Part shown: piece after piece, positions 1 through 6,718 of the stretch
Position numbering within the stretch: position 1 is the first letter of the stretch
How the letters are laid out: every line of letters begins with the position of its first letter
NCBI GenBank assembly: GCA_016707445.1
Contig: JADJHR010000006.1
Span: forward strand, 310,001 to 374,000
Direction of reading: 5' to 3'
Source: Rubrivivax sp.
Lineage (GTDB): Bacteria; Pseudomonadota; Gammaproteobacteria; Burkholderiales; Burkholderiaceae_C
Length of the DNA stretch: 64,000 nt
Notes under the pieces: model-generated
Seen by the model: the letters and a program-made list of their open reading frames with translations, nothing else
The model's database searches: none
Told to the model about the DNA's origin: nothing
Made by a program: the position numbers and the translations under genes

Positions 1-801
1 CAGCACCAGGGCCAGGGTCAGGTTGGGGATCAGGCTGGGCCGACCGGCGCCGCTGTCGACGCGCAGTCGCAGCGAGGTGCCCGGCAGGTCGACCAGGCGT
101 TCGGCCACGAACACGCCGGTACCGCGCGGGCCGCCCGCGCGCGCCAGCCGGGCGCCGTCGCCCTCGATCAACGAGATCTCGGTGCGTTGCGCCTGCGCCG
201 GTGTCAAGGCGACGTCCAGCAGCAGCGGCAAGCCCAGGCTGCCGACGATGTACCCGTCCGGGCGACCGGCGCTCAGCACCGGGATGCACAGGTCCACCAC
301 CTCCATGCCCTTGCCGTCGACCATCGGCACAAAGTAGCTGCGCGAGAAGCGCGGCGAGGCCTGGCGCTTGGCGCTCAGGCAGGCCTGGTCGGTGTCGACG
401 CTGAGGTCGCGCCGCGACATCAGCGAAAACAAGGGCGCATGGCCTGGCGAATCGACGAAGGCCGTGGCCTGCAGTTCGGCGTTGCGGCGCTCGACCCGCA
501 GCAATTCGGGCTGGCTGCGCATCAGATGCAGCGCCGCCGGTGGCCACTCTGTGGCCTCGGGCTCGCTCCAAGACAGGGCCTGCAGCTGATGCAGCATCTG
601 CAGCAGTTCGCGCCGCATCTGCAGCGCCGCCGCGCCGCCGATGGCCTCGATCTCGTCCTGGCTGTGCGTCGCTTCGTAGTTCACCGTCAGCGCCACAAGC
701 AGGCTTTGCGCCACCAACAGCAGCAGAACCAGCAGCGACCACAGCACGCTGCGGCGCAGCCCGCGGCGGGCCGTGGTCGAGGGCGAGGTGGGGGCTTTCA
801 T
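1..801 (-). CDS. membrane sensor protein, N-terminal part (likely sensor histidine kinase)
   Basis: The reading frame begins with ATG at 801 and runs off the left edge of the window, so only the first 267 residues are seen. They show a short basic N-terminus, one strong membrane segment (about residues 17-38, rich in Leu and Val), and then a roughly 220-residue region that looks extracytoplasmic and ends near the window edge where a second membrane segment (TLALVL) seems to begin. This is the layout of the sensing half of a two-component sensor kinase. No kinase domain is visible, so that assignment is inference. The gene is divergent from maeB with 147 bases between starts, which would fit a sensor for organic acids, but nothing in the sequence proves it. 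It could also be a diguanylate cyclase or chemoreceptor with the same topology. Confidence 0.6.
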   Translation of the reverse strand, partial: MKAPTSPSTTARRGLRRSVLWSLLVLLLLVAQSLLVALTVNYEATHSQDEIEAIGGAAALQMRRELLQMLHQLQALSWSEPEATEWPPAALHLMRSQPELLRVERRNAELQATAFVDSPGHAPLFSLMSRRDLSVDTDQACLSAKRQASPRFSRSYFVPMVDGKGMEVVDLCIPVLSAGRPDGYIVGSLGLPLLLDVALTPAQAQRTEISLIEGDGARLARAGGPRGTGVFVAERLVDLPGTSLRLRVDSGAGRPSLIPNLTLALVL

Positions 802-948
802 GGGCGATGCCGGCGCAGCGCGCCGCGCCGGCAAAGTATTGGCTGCGCCGCGGTCACGGCCGATACGCAGTTTCGCGCATGAGTGGGGCGGGCAGGCACA
901 GGCAGACTGTCGCTCCTAGAATTCGCGTCCCTTGCCGGAGACAGCGCC

Positions 949-3267
949 ATGTCGAGCTACGAAGAAAAACGCGCCGAGCTGCGCCTTGCCGCCCTGGAGT
1001 ACCACGAGTTCCCGACACCGGGCAAGATCGCGGTCAGCGCGACCAAGCAGATGGTCAATCAGCGAGACCTGGCGCTGGCCTATTCACCCGGCGTCGCCGC
1101 CGCCTGCGAAGAGATCGTGGCCGATCCGGTCAACGCCTTTCGCTACACCGCGCGCGGCAACCTGGTCGCGGTGGTGACCAACGGCACCGCCGTGCTCGGC
1201 CTGGGCGACATCGGCCCGCTGGCGGCCAAGCCGGTGATGGAAGGCAAGGGCGTGCTGTTCAAGAAGTTCGCCGGCATCGACGTCTTCGACCTCGAGATCA
1301 ACGAACGCGACCTCGACAAGCTGGTGGACGTGATCGCCGCGCTCGAACCCACCTTTGGTGGCATCAACCTCGAGGACATCAAGGCGCCCGACTGCTTCTA
1401 CGTCGAGCGCCGCTTGCGTGAGCGCATGAAGATCCCGGTCTTCCATGACGACCAGCATGGCACGGCCATCGTCGTCGGGGCGGCGCTTCTGAACGCGCTG
1501 AAGGTCAGCGGCAAGGACATCGCGCAGGTCAAGCTCGTCACCTCGGGCGCAGGCGCTGCGGCACTGGCCTGCCTGGGCCTGATGGTGAAGCTGGGCCTGC
1601 CGCGCAAGAACATCTGGGTCACCGACCTGGCGGGCGTGGTCTACGAAGGCCGGCGCGAGCTGATGGACGAGGACAAGGCCTTCTTCGCCCAGCAGACCGA
1701 CCTGCGCAGCCTGGCTGAGGTGATGGCCGGTGCCGACATCTTTCTGGGCCTTTCGGCCGGCGGCGTGCTGAAGGCGCCGATGGTGGCATCGATGGCGCGC
1801 GCGCCGATCATCTTTGCGCTGGCCAATCCGACCCCGGAGATCATGCCCGAGGAGATCAAGGGCGCACGCGACGACGCCATCATCGCCACCGGCCGCACCG
1901 ACTACCCGAACCAGGTCAACAACGTCCTGTGTTTCCCGTACATCTTCCGCGGTGCGCTCGACTGCGGCGCGACCACGGTCACCGATGCGATGGAGATCGC
2001 CGCCGTGCGCGCCATTGCCGAACTTGCACAGGCCGAGCAGAGCGAAGTGGTGGCCGCGGCCTACGCGGGCGCGACGCTGAGCTTCGGGCCCGAGTACCTG
2101 ATCCCCAAGCCCTTCGACCCACGGCTGATGATGAAGATCGCGCCGGCGGTGGCGCAGGCGGCCGCTGACTCGGGTGTGGCGCTGCGCCCGATCCAGGACA
2201 TGGCGGCCTACCGCGAGAAGCTGCAGGGCTTCGTCTACGCCTCGGGCAACATGATGAAGCCGATCTTCTCGCTGGCCAAGCGCGCCGAGCGCCGCCGCGT
2301 GGCCTACGCCGAAGGCGAGGAAGAGCGCGTGCTGCGTGCGGTGCAGGTGGTGGTCGACGAGGGCCTGGCCCGACCCACGCTGATCGGCCGCCCGGCCGTG
2401 ATCGCGCAGCGCATCGACAAGTTCGGACTGCGCCTGAAGCAGGGCGACGACTACGACGTGGTCAACGTCGAGCAGGACCATCGCTACCGCGACTTCTGGC
2501 AGACCTACCTGCGCATGACCGAGCGCAAGGGCATCACGCAGCAGGTGGCCAAGATCGAGATGCGACGCCGGCTGACGCTGATCGGCTGCATGTTGCTGCA
2601 CAAGGGTGAGGTCGACGGCATGTTGTGCGGCACCTGGGGCACCACGGCCGCGCATCTGCACTACATCGACCAGGTGATCGGCCCGCGTGTCGGCGGCAGC
2701 GCGCGCGCGCCGCAGAACGTGCAGGTCTATGCCTGCATGAACGGGCTGATGCTGCCTGGGCGCCAGGTGTTTCTGGTCGACACGCATGTCAACGTGGACC
2801 CCAGTGCCGAGCAGCTGGCCGCGATCACCACCATGGCTGCCGACGAGATGGCGCGCTTCGGCATCCAGCCCAAGGCGGCGCTGCTGTCGTCCAGCAACTT
2901 CGGCAGCAGCGATTCGCCCGGCGCCGTCAAGATGCGGCGTACGCTGGCCTTGCTTCGCGAGCAGGCGCCCTGGCTCGAGGTGGACGGCGAGATGCACGGC
3001 GACGTGGCGCTCGACGCTGCGGCCCGCCGCCGCGTGATGCCCGGCAGCACGCTGCAGGGCGACGCCAACCTGCTGGTGCTGCCCGGGCTCGACGCTGCCA
3101 ACATCGCCTACAACCTGCTCAAGACCGCCGCCGGCGGCGGCATTGCCATCGGCCCGGTGCTGCTGGGCGCCGACAAGCCGGCGCACATCCTGACGCCGTC
3201 GGCCACGGTGCGACGCATCGTCAACATGACGGCGCTGACGGTGGCCGACGCCAACGCGGCGAGGTAG
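949..3267 (+). CDS. maeB: NADP-dependent malic enzyme (malic enzyme-phosphotransacetylase fusion)
   Basis: This cytoplasmic enzyme oxidatively decarboxylates malate to pyruvate with NADP, supplying NADPH and pyruvate. The product is 772 residues, close to the 759 of E. coli MaeB. The N-terminal half carries the malic enzyme signature (LAYSPGVAAAC near residue 45, FHDDQHGTA near 165, an NAD(P) Rossmann region following VTSGAGAAALA). The C-terminal third resembles phosphate acetyltransferase; in MaeB proteins that domain is regulatory rather than catalytic. I chose ATG 949 because a GGAGA sequence lies about 9 bases upstream and the protein then starts like its family; an upstream in-frame start at 883 would add 22 unconserved residues. 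A 754-codon open frame on the opposite strand is a codon-bias shadow. Confidence 0.97.
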   Translation: MSSYEEKRAELRLAALEYHEFPTPGKIAVSATKQMVNQRDLALAYSPGVAAACEEIVADPVNAFRYTARGNLVAVVTNGTAVLGLGDIGPLAAKPVMEGKGVLFKKFAGIDVFDLEINERDLDKLVDVIAALEPTFGGINLEDIKAPDCFYVERRLRERMKIPVFHDDQHGTAIVVGAALLNALKVSGKDIAQVKLVTSGAGAAALACLGLMVKLGLPRKNIWVTDLAGVVYEGRRELMDEDKAFFAQQTDLRSLAEVMAGADIFLGLSAGGVLKAPMVASMARAPIIFALANPTPEIMPEEIKGARDDAIIATGRTDYPNQVNNVLCFPYIFRGALDCGATTVTDAMEIAAVRAIAELAQAEQSEVVAAAYAGATLSFGPEYLIPKPFDPRLMMKIAPAVAQAAADSGVALRPIQDMAAYREKLQGFVYASGNMMKPIFSLAKRAERRRVAYAEGEEERVLRAVQVVVDEGLARPTLIGRPAVIAQRIDKFGLRLKQGDDYDVVNVEQDHRYRDFWQTYLRMTERKGITQQVAKIEMRRRLTLIGCMLLHKGEVDGMLCGTWGTTAAHLHYIDQVIGPRVGGSARAPQNVQVYACMNGLMLPGRQVFLVDTHVNVDPSAEQLAAITTMAADEMARFGIQPKAALLSSSNFGSSDSPGAVKMRRTLALLREQAPWLEVDGEMHGDVALDAAARRRVMPGSTLQGDANLLVLPGLDAANIAYNLLKTAAGGGIAIGPVLLGADKPAHILTPSATVRRIVNMTALTVADANAAR

Positions 3268-3454
3268 GCCCCGGCCCCGGCCGACAGGCCGTTCACCCTG
3301 TTGCACCGATGGGGTGCAGCGGGGCCAGCGGGAAACTGCGGGCAGCACCCTGGATCGAGTGGTGTGAGCTGAATTGGCTTCTGAAACAAGGCTTTGGCGC
3401 TAAGCGGGCGCTCACAATTCCCCTTCATCGATTGCCTGATTTTTGGGCACTGGC

Positions 3455-3483
3455 TTGAATTTTCGGGGCCCCTCCGGTAGCAT
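3455..3483 (+). promoter_or_regulatory. predicted sigma-70 promoter for the RNase-barstar pair
   Basis: TTGAAT (3455-3460) and TAGCAT (3478-3483) are separated by exactly 17 bases, a good match to the -35/-10 consensus. They sit 26 bases before the GTG start of the RNase gene, in a locally AT-richer stretch. This is a prediction from sequence only. Confidence 0.5.
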
Positions 3484-3509
3484 CGCGGCTTCGCATTCAG
3501 GGTTCTCCC

Positions 3510-3920
3510 GTGTCTTTCACCGGATCGGCCTCTTGGGGGTCTGTGCTTCGCAAGTCAGCGCTCGCTATCGCAGTCGCGGCCTGTGCAGTCACTGGATTCG
3601 AGCTTCAGGCCAGGCCCTCAGGGGCCGACGCGGCCGTCGTGCCCTTGTCGTCGCTGCCGGCCGAAGCCCAGGAAACCACCCGCCTGATTCGCCACGGGGG
3701 CCCCTTTCCTCATGCCAAGGATGGTGCCGTGTTCGGCAATCGCGAGCGTTTGTTGCCGCCCCGGCGCAGGGGCCATTACCGCGAATACACCGTCAAGACA
3801 CCACGCGCACGTGACCGAGGCGCACGCCGTATCGTCTGCGGCGGCGCGCAGCCCGCCCAGCCCGAAGTCTGCTACTACACCAATGACCACTACGCGAGCT
3901 TTGCCCGCATTGCGCCGTGA
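3510..3920 (+). CDS. secreted guanyl-specific ribonuclease, barnase/RNase Sa family
   Basis: A 136-residue protein with an N-terminal secretion signal (basic start, hydrophobic ALAIAVAACAV core). Its mature part closely follows the bacterial RNase N1/T1/barnase fold: GPFPHAKDGAVFGNRE, YREYTV, GARRIVCG and NDHYASF. The catalytic Glu (in YREYTV), Arg (in GARRIVCG) and His (in NDHYASF) expected for the family are all present, so the enzyme should be active, cleaving RNA after G. Two cysteines close to the active-site strand may form a disulfide. The GTG start is supported by an AGGG motif 7 bases upstream. The next gene encodes a barstar-type inhibitor, the usual partner that protects the cytoplasm from the unexported enzyme. 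Confidence 0.88.
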   Translation: MSFTGSASWGSVLRKSALAIAVAACAVTGFELQARPSGADAAVVPLSSLPAEAQETTRLIRHGGPFPHAKDGAVFGNRERLLPPRRRGHYREYTVKTPRARDRGARRIVCGGAQPAQPEVCYYTNDHYASFARIAP

Positions 3921-3973
3921 TCGTCACCGTCCCTTCATCCCCACCACCTTCTGAAACCAGGAGACAGGCGACC

Positions 3974-4369
3974 ATGCAGTTGCAAACTGTCCGACCCAAC
4001 ATCGTCCAGGCCATTCGAGCCTACCGCGTGGACGACCTGATGCAGGCCGCCGGTACCGCGGGCCAGCATTTCCTGTATGCCAATCTGGCGCAGGCGCAAT
4101 CCAAGCAGGACGTGCTCGAGCAGATTGCCACCGCGTTCACCTTTCCGGTGCACTTCGGCAAGAACCTCGACGCGCTGTACGACTGCATGACCGACCTCGT
4201 GCACAAGGCGGGCCAGCAGCCGGGTTTCGTGGTGGTGCTGGAGCAGTTGCCCGACAACCCACGCTTCGACCGCGAAGCGCGCGAGCAGCTGCTTGATGTG
4301 TTCCGGGATTCCGCCGACTTCTGGGGGGAACGACGAATACCGTTCAGGTGTTTCTATTCTTTTCAGTAG
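3974..4369 (+). CDS. barstar-family ribonuclease inhibitor
   Basis: A 131-residue cytoplasmic protein with the barstar core: FPVHFGKNLDALYDCMTDL near the middle, then a hydrophobic strand FVVVLEQLP and a helix carrying the REQLLDVFRDSADFW region. Barstar proteins bind barnase-type RNases through acidic residues and block the active site. It lies 53 bases after the RNase gene with a strong GGAGACAGG ribosome site before ATG 3974, so the two are very likely co-transcribed. It is longer than the 90-residue Bacillus barstar because of an N-terminal extension of about 30 residues, as is common in proteobacterial homologues. In-frame codons upstream of 3974 are not conserved. Confidence 0.88.
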   Translation: MQLQTVRPNIVQAIRAYRVDDLMQAAGTAGQHFLYANLAQAQSKQDVLEQIATAFTFPVHFGKNLDALYDCMTDLVHKAGQQPGFVVVLEQLPDNPRFDREAREQLLDVFRDSADFWGERRIPFRCFYSFQ

Positions 4370-4535
4370 CCCGCTCCCAGGAAATCGGGTCATGGGAGCG
4401 GGCTGCGGAAACGGCCCAAGTCAGCAACAACGCCAGCGCCGTGCCGAAACCGGCACCCAAGGTCGCTGTACCGAAGAACGGCATCAACCCCAACTTCGGC
4501 ACCAACATGCCGATGATGTGCAGCGCGTTCGACAC
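4344..4535 (-). CDS. possible small membrane protein, 63 residues
   Basis: A short frame downstream of ksgA has the third-position G/C bias of real genes here and encodes one clear hydrophobic segment (ATLGAGFGTALALLLTWAV). I do not recognise it. The first standard in-frame start is GTG 4535; an ATG lies at 4508. The frame remains open upstream through the end of ksgA, so it could also be the fragment of a decayed larger gene. Its 3' end covers the hairpin at 4368-4404. It is equally possible that nothing is made from it. Confidence 0.25.
   Translation of the reverse strand: MSNALHIIGMLVPKLGLMPFFGTATLGAGFGTALALLLTWAVSAARSHDPISWERATEKNRNT
4368..4404. terminator. hairpin at the end of the barstar gene
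   Basis: A perfect 12-base inverted repeat, AGCCCGCTCCCA (4368-4379) and TGGGAGCGGGCT (4393-4404), with a 13-base loop, begins inside the barstar stop codon. Neither side is followed by a clear run of T, so it may be a Rho-assisted terminator or an RNA-stabilising hairpin rather than a classical intrinsic terminator. Confidence 0.5.
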
Positions 4536-4570
4536 CTCGATGTGGTTGAGCGCCGCCTGACAGCCGGCGT

Positions 4571-5344
4571 CTACTGACTTCGCAGCGGCTGTAGCCGCTG
4601 CGCCAGCGCCAGGTAGTGCTGCACCGGCACTTCCTCGGCGCGGCGCTGCAGGTCGAAATCGCCCACGGCGTCCCGCGCCTCCAGCCAGCGCCCCAAAGTG
4701 TGGCGCAGCAGCTTGCGCCGCTGCGAGAAGGCCACCGTCACCAGCTCAGACAGCAGCCGTTCGTCCAGCGCCGCGGGTGCCGGGCGAGGGATCATGCGCA
4801 CCACGGCGGAGTCGACACGCGGCGGCGGGTCGAAGGCTTCGGGCGACACCTTGAGCACCAGCTCCATCTCGTAGCGCCACTGCAGCATCACCGACAGGCG
4901 TCCGAAGTCCTTGCTGCCGGGCGAACCCACCATGCGCTGCACCACCTCCTTCTGCAGCATGAAATGCTGGTCACCGATGCGCGCAGCCAGCGGCAGCAGG
5001 TGAAACAGGATCGGCGTGGAGATGTTGTAGGGCAGGTTGCCCACCACGCGCAGCGGCGCGGTCGCGGCGTCGGCCAGGGCTGCGAAGTCGACGCGCAGCA
5101 CGTCGGCCTCGATCACGGCGACACGGCCATCGCGCCGCCAGCGCGCGGCCAGGTCGCGGTCGAGCTCGATCACGGTCAGTGCGGCGCCTCGCGCCAACAG
5201 CGCATGGGTGAGCGCGCCCAGGCCGGGGCCGATCTCGATCAGCGCCTGGCCCGGCTGCGGGTCAATGGCATCGGTGATGCCGTCGATGACCGCTTCGTCG
5301 ACCAGGAAATGCTGGCCGAAGCGCTTGCGTGGCAGATGTTTCAG
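4571..5344 (-). CDS. ksgA: 16S rRNA (adenine1518-N6/adenine1519-N6)-dimethyltransferase
   Basis: KsgA (RsmA) dimethylates two adjacent adenines in the 3' helix of 16S rRNA during 30S maturation, using SAM. The product from CTG 5344 is 257 residues, the family length, beginning KHLPRKRFGQHFL as KsgA proteins do, followed by the SAM-binding EIGPGLG and the catalytic NLPYN motif near residue 115. No ATG, GTG or TTG exists in frame between the upstream stop (5378-5380) and TTG 5197, and starting at 5197 would remove both the RNA-binding N-terminus and the SAM motif. CTG at 5344 aligns exactly with the usual initiator Met and has GGGG a few bases upstream. It lies 33 bases after surA in the lptD-surA-ksgA operon. 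A sequencing indel near the start is the alternative. Confidence 0.9.
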   Translation of the reverse strand: MKHLPRKRFGQHFLVDEAVIDGITDAIDPQPGQALIEIGPGLGALTHALLARGAALTVIELDRDLAARWRRDGRVAVIEADVLRVDFAALADAATAPLRVVGNLPYNISTPILFHLLPLAARIGDQHFMLQKEVVQRMVGSPGSKDFGRLSVMLQWRYEMELVLKVSPEAFDPPPRVDSAVVRMIPRPAPAALDERLLSELVTVAFSQRRKLLRHTLGRWLEARDAVGDFDLQRRAEEVPVQHYLALAQRLQPLRSQ

Positions 5345-5377
5345 GCGGACCCCGTGCCGGCCATCGTCAGCTGCCGT

Positions 5378-6718
5378 TCACAGCGGCGGCTCACGCATCT
5401 CGACATAGGCGCGTGCGCGCAGGTCCTTGGCCCATTCGGTATAGGCCTCGTCGAACTTCTGCTCGCGCAGCACGGCGCGCGCCTGTTCGCGCAGTTGCTT
5501 GGTCTCCAGCGCCACCTCGCGACGCTCCAGCACCTGGATCAGGTGCACGCCAAAGCGCGACACCACCGGCGCCGAGATGCCGTTCAGCGGCAGCTTGTTC
5601 ATGGCCTCGTCGAACTCGGGAACGAACTGCCCCGGCCCCGCCCAGCCCAGGTCACCGCCATTGGTCGCCGAGCCGTCGTCGGAGAACTGGCGCGCCAGGT
5701 CCGCGAAGTCACGCGTGCCGGCTTCGATCTGGCGCTTCATCTCGGCCAGCCGGCGCGACGCGGCTTCGGCCGACAGCTGCGGCGACGTGCGCAGCAGGAT
5801 GTGGCGGGCATGCGTCTGCGCCACCCGCAGCGCCGCGCCGTCGCGCCGCTCGAGCAGCTTGAGCACGTGCAGGCCCGCGCCGCTGGTCACCAGTGCGGGG
5901 GCGATCTCACCGACGGCCAGCGGGCGCACCGCGTCAACGAACAGATCGGGCAGGCGGGACGCCGGCCGCAGCCCGATCTCGCCACCCTTGTCGCGGTTGC
6001 CGTCCTCTGACAGCTCGCGGGCCACGGCGGCGAACGATTCACCACCCCGCACGCGGGCCAGTGCGCCTTCAGCGCGTGCCGTGCGTGCCGCGAGTTCGGC
6101 GGTGCTGGCGCCTGCGGGCACGGTGACCAGGATCTGCGCGATGTCGAGTTGCACGTCGGCCTGGGCCGCGGCGCGTTGCTGATCAACCAGGCGGTCGATC
6201 TCGAGGTCGGTGATGCGGATGCGCTGATAGACCTCACGCTCGCGGATGCGCTCGACCATCATCTGATCGCGCAGGTTGGCGCGAAAGCGCCCGTAGTCGA
6301 TGCCCTCAGTGCGCATGCGCTCGCGCAGCTGGTCCAGCGTCATCTGGTTCTGCAGCGCGATGCTCTGCACCGCGCGGTCAAGGTCGGCGTCTTCGATCTT
6401 GATGCCCGACTCGCGCGCATGGGTGACGATCACGCGCTCTTCGATCAGGGCGTCCAGTGCCTGTTTGCGCAGATCGTCCTCGGGCGGCAGGCGCGCGCCG
6501 GGGCGCTGTCTGGCCTGCGCCTGGGCCTGCTCGGTACGGCGTTCGACCTCACCGGCGGTGACCAGCTCCTGGTTGATCACGGCGACGATGTAGTCGCCGT
6601 TGCGCACCGCCTCGCGGCGCATCTGGGCCGTGCCGGGCAGCGCCAGGCCCGCCAGCAGCAACGCTGCCGCCGCCTTCAGGCACCAGAGCGGGCACCAGGG
6701 AGTGAGGGGTTCATTCAT
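5378..6718 (-). CDS. surA: periplasmic chaperone / peptidyl-prolyl isomerase SurA
   Basis: A 446-residue periplasmic protein (E. coli SurA is 428) with a signal peptide (LKAAAALLLAGLALPGTAQ) and then the SurA chaperone domain (IVAVINQELVTAGEVERR). Two parvulin-type isomerase modules follow, each recognisable by the pair GGESFAAVARELSEDG...GGEIGLRP and RDFADLARQFSDDGSATNGG...LGW. SurA escorts outer-membrane proteins, notably LptD, to the assembly machinery. Its ATG overlaps the lptD stop codon by 8 bases, so translation is probably coupled. The lptD-surA-ksgA order matches that of gammaproteobacteria except that pdxA is missing between surA and ksgA. Confidence 0.95.
   Translation of the reverse strand: MNEPLTPWCPLWCLKAAAALLLAGLALPGTAQMRREAVRNGDYIVAVINQELVTAGEVERRTEQAQAQARQRPGARLPPEDDLRKQALDALIEERVIVTHARESGIKIEDADLDRAVQSIALQNQMTLDQLRERMRTEGIDYGRFRANLRDQMMVERIREREVYQRIRITDLEIDRLVDQQRAAAQADVQLDIAQILVTVPAGASTAELAARTARAEGALARVRGGESFAAVARELSEDGNRDKGGEIGLRPASRLPDLFVDAVRPLAVGEIAPALVTSGAGLHVLKLLERRDGAALRVAQTHARHILLRTSPQLSAEAASRRLAEMKRQIEAGTRDFADLARQFSDDGSATNGGDLGWAGPGQFVPEFDEAMNKLPLNGISAPVVSRFGVHLIQVLERREVALETKQLREQARAVLREQKFDEAYTEWAKDLRARAYVEMREPPL

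Noticed and set aside
3300..3336. Hairpin after maeB as a terminator (TGCACC/GGTGCA)
   Set aside because: Only six pairs and no T-run; too weak to call.
1084..3348. 754-codon open frame on the minus strand over maeB
   Set aside because: It is fully antisense to a clear MaeB protein, and its composition (Arg, His, Gln, Gly rich) is the usual shadow of high-GC coding DNA.
4616..6010. 464-codon plus-strand frame opposite ksgA and surA
   Set aside because: Antisense to two strongly supported genes; His/Gln/Arg-rich shadow translation.
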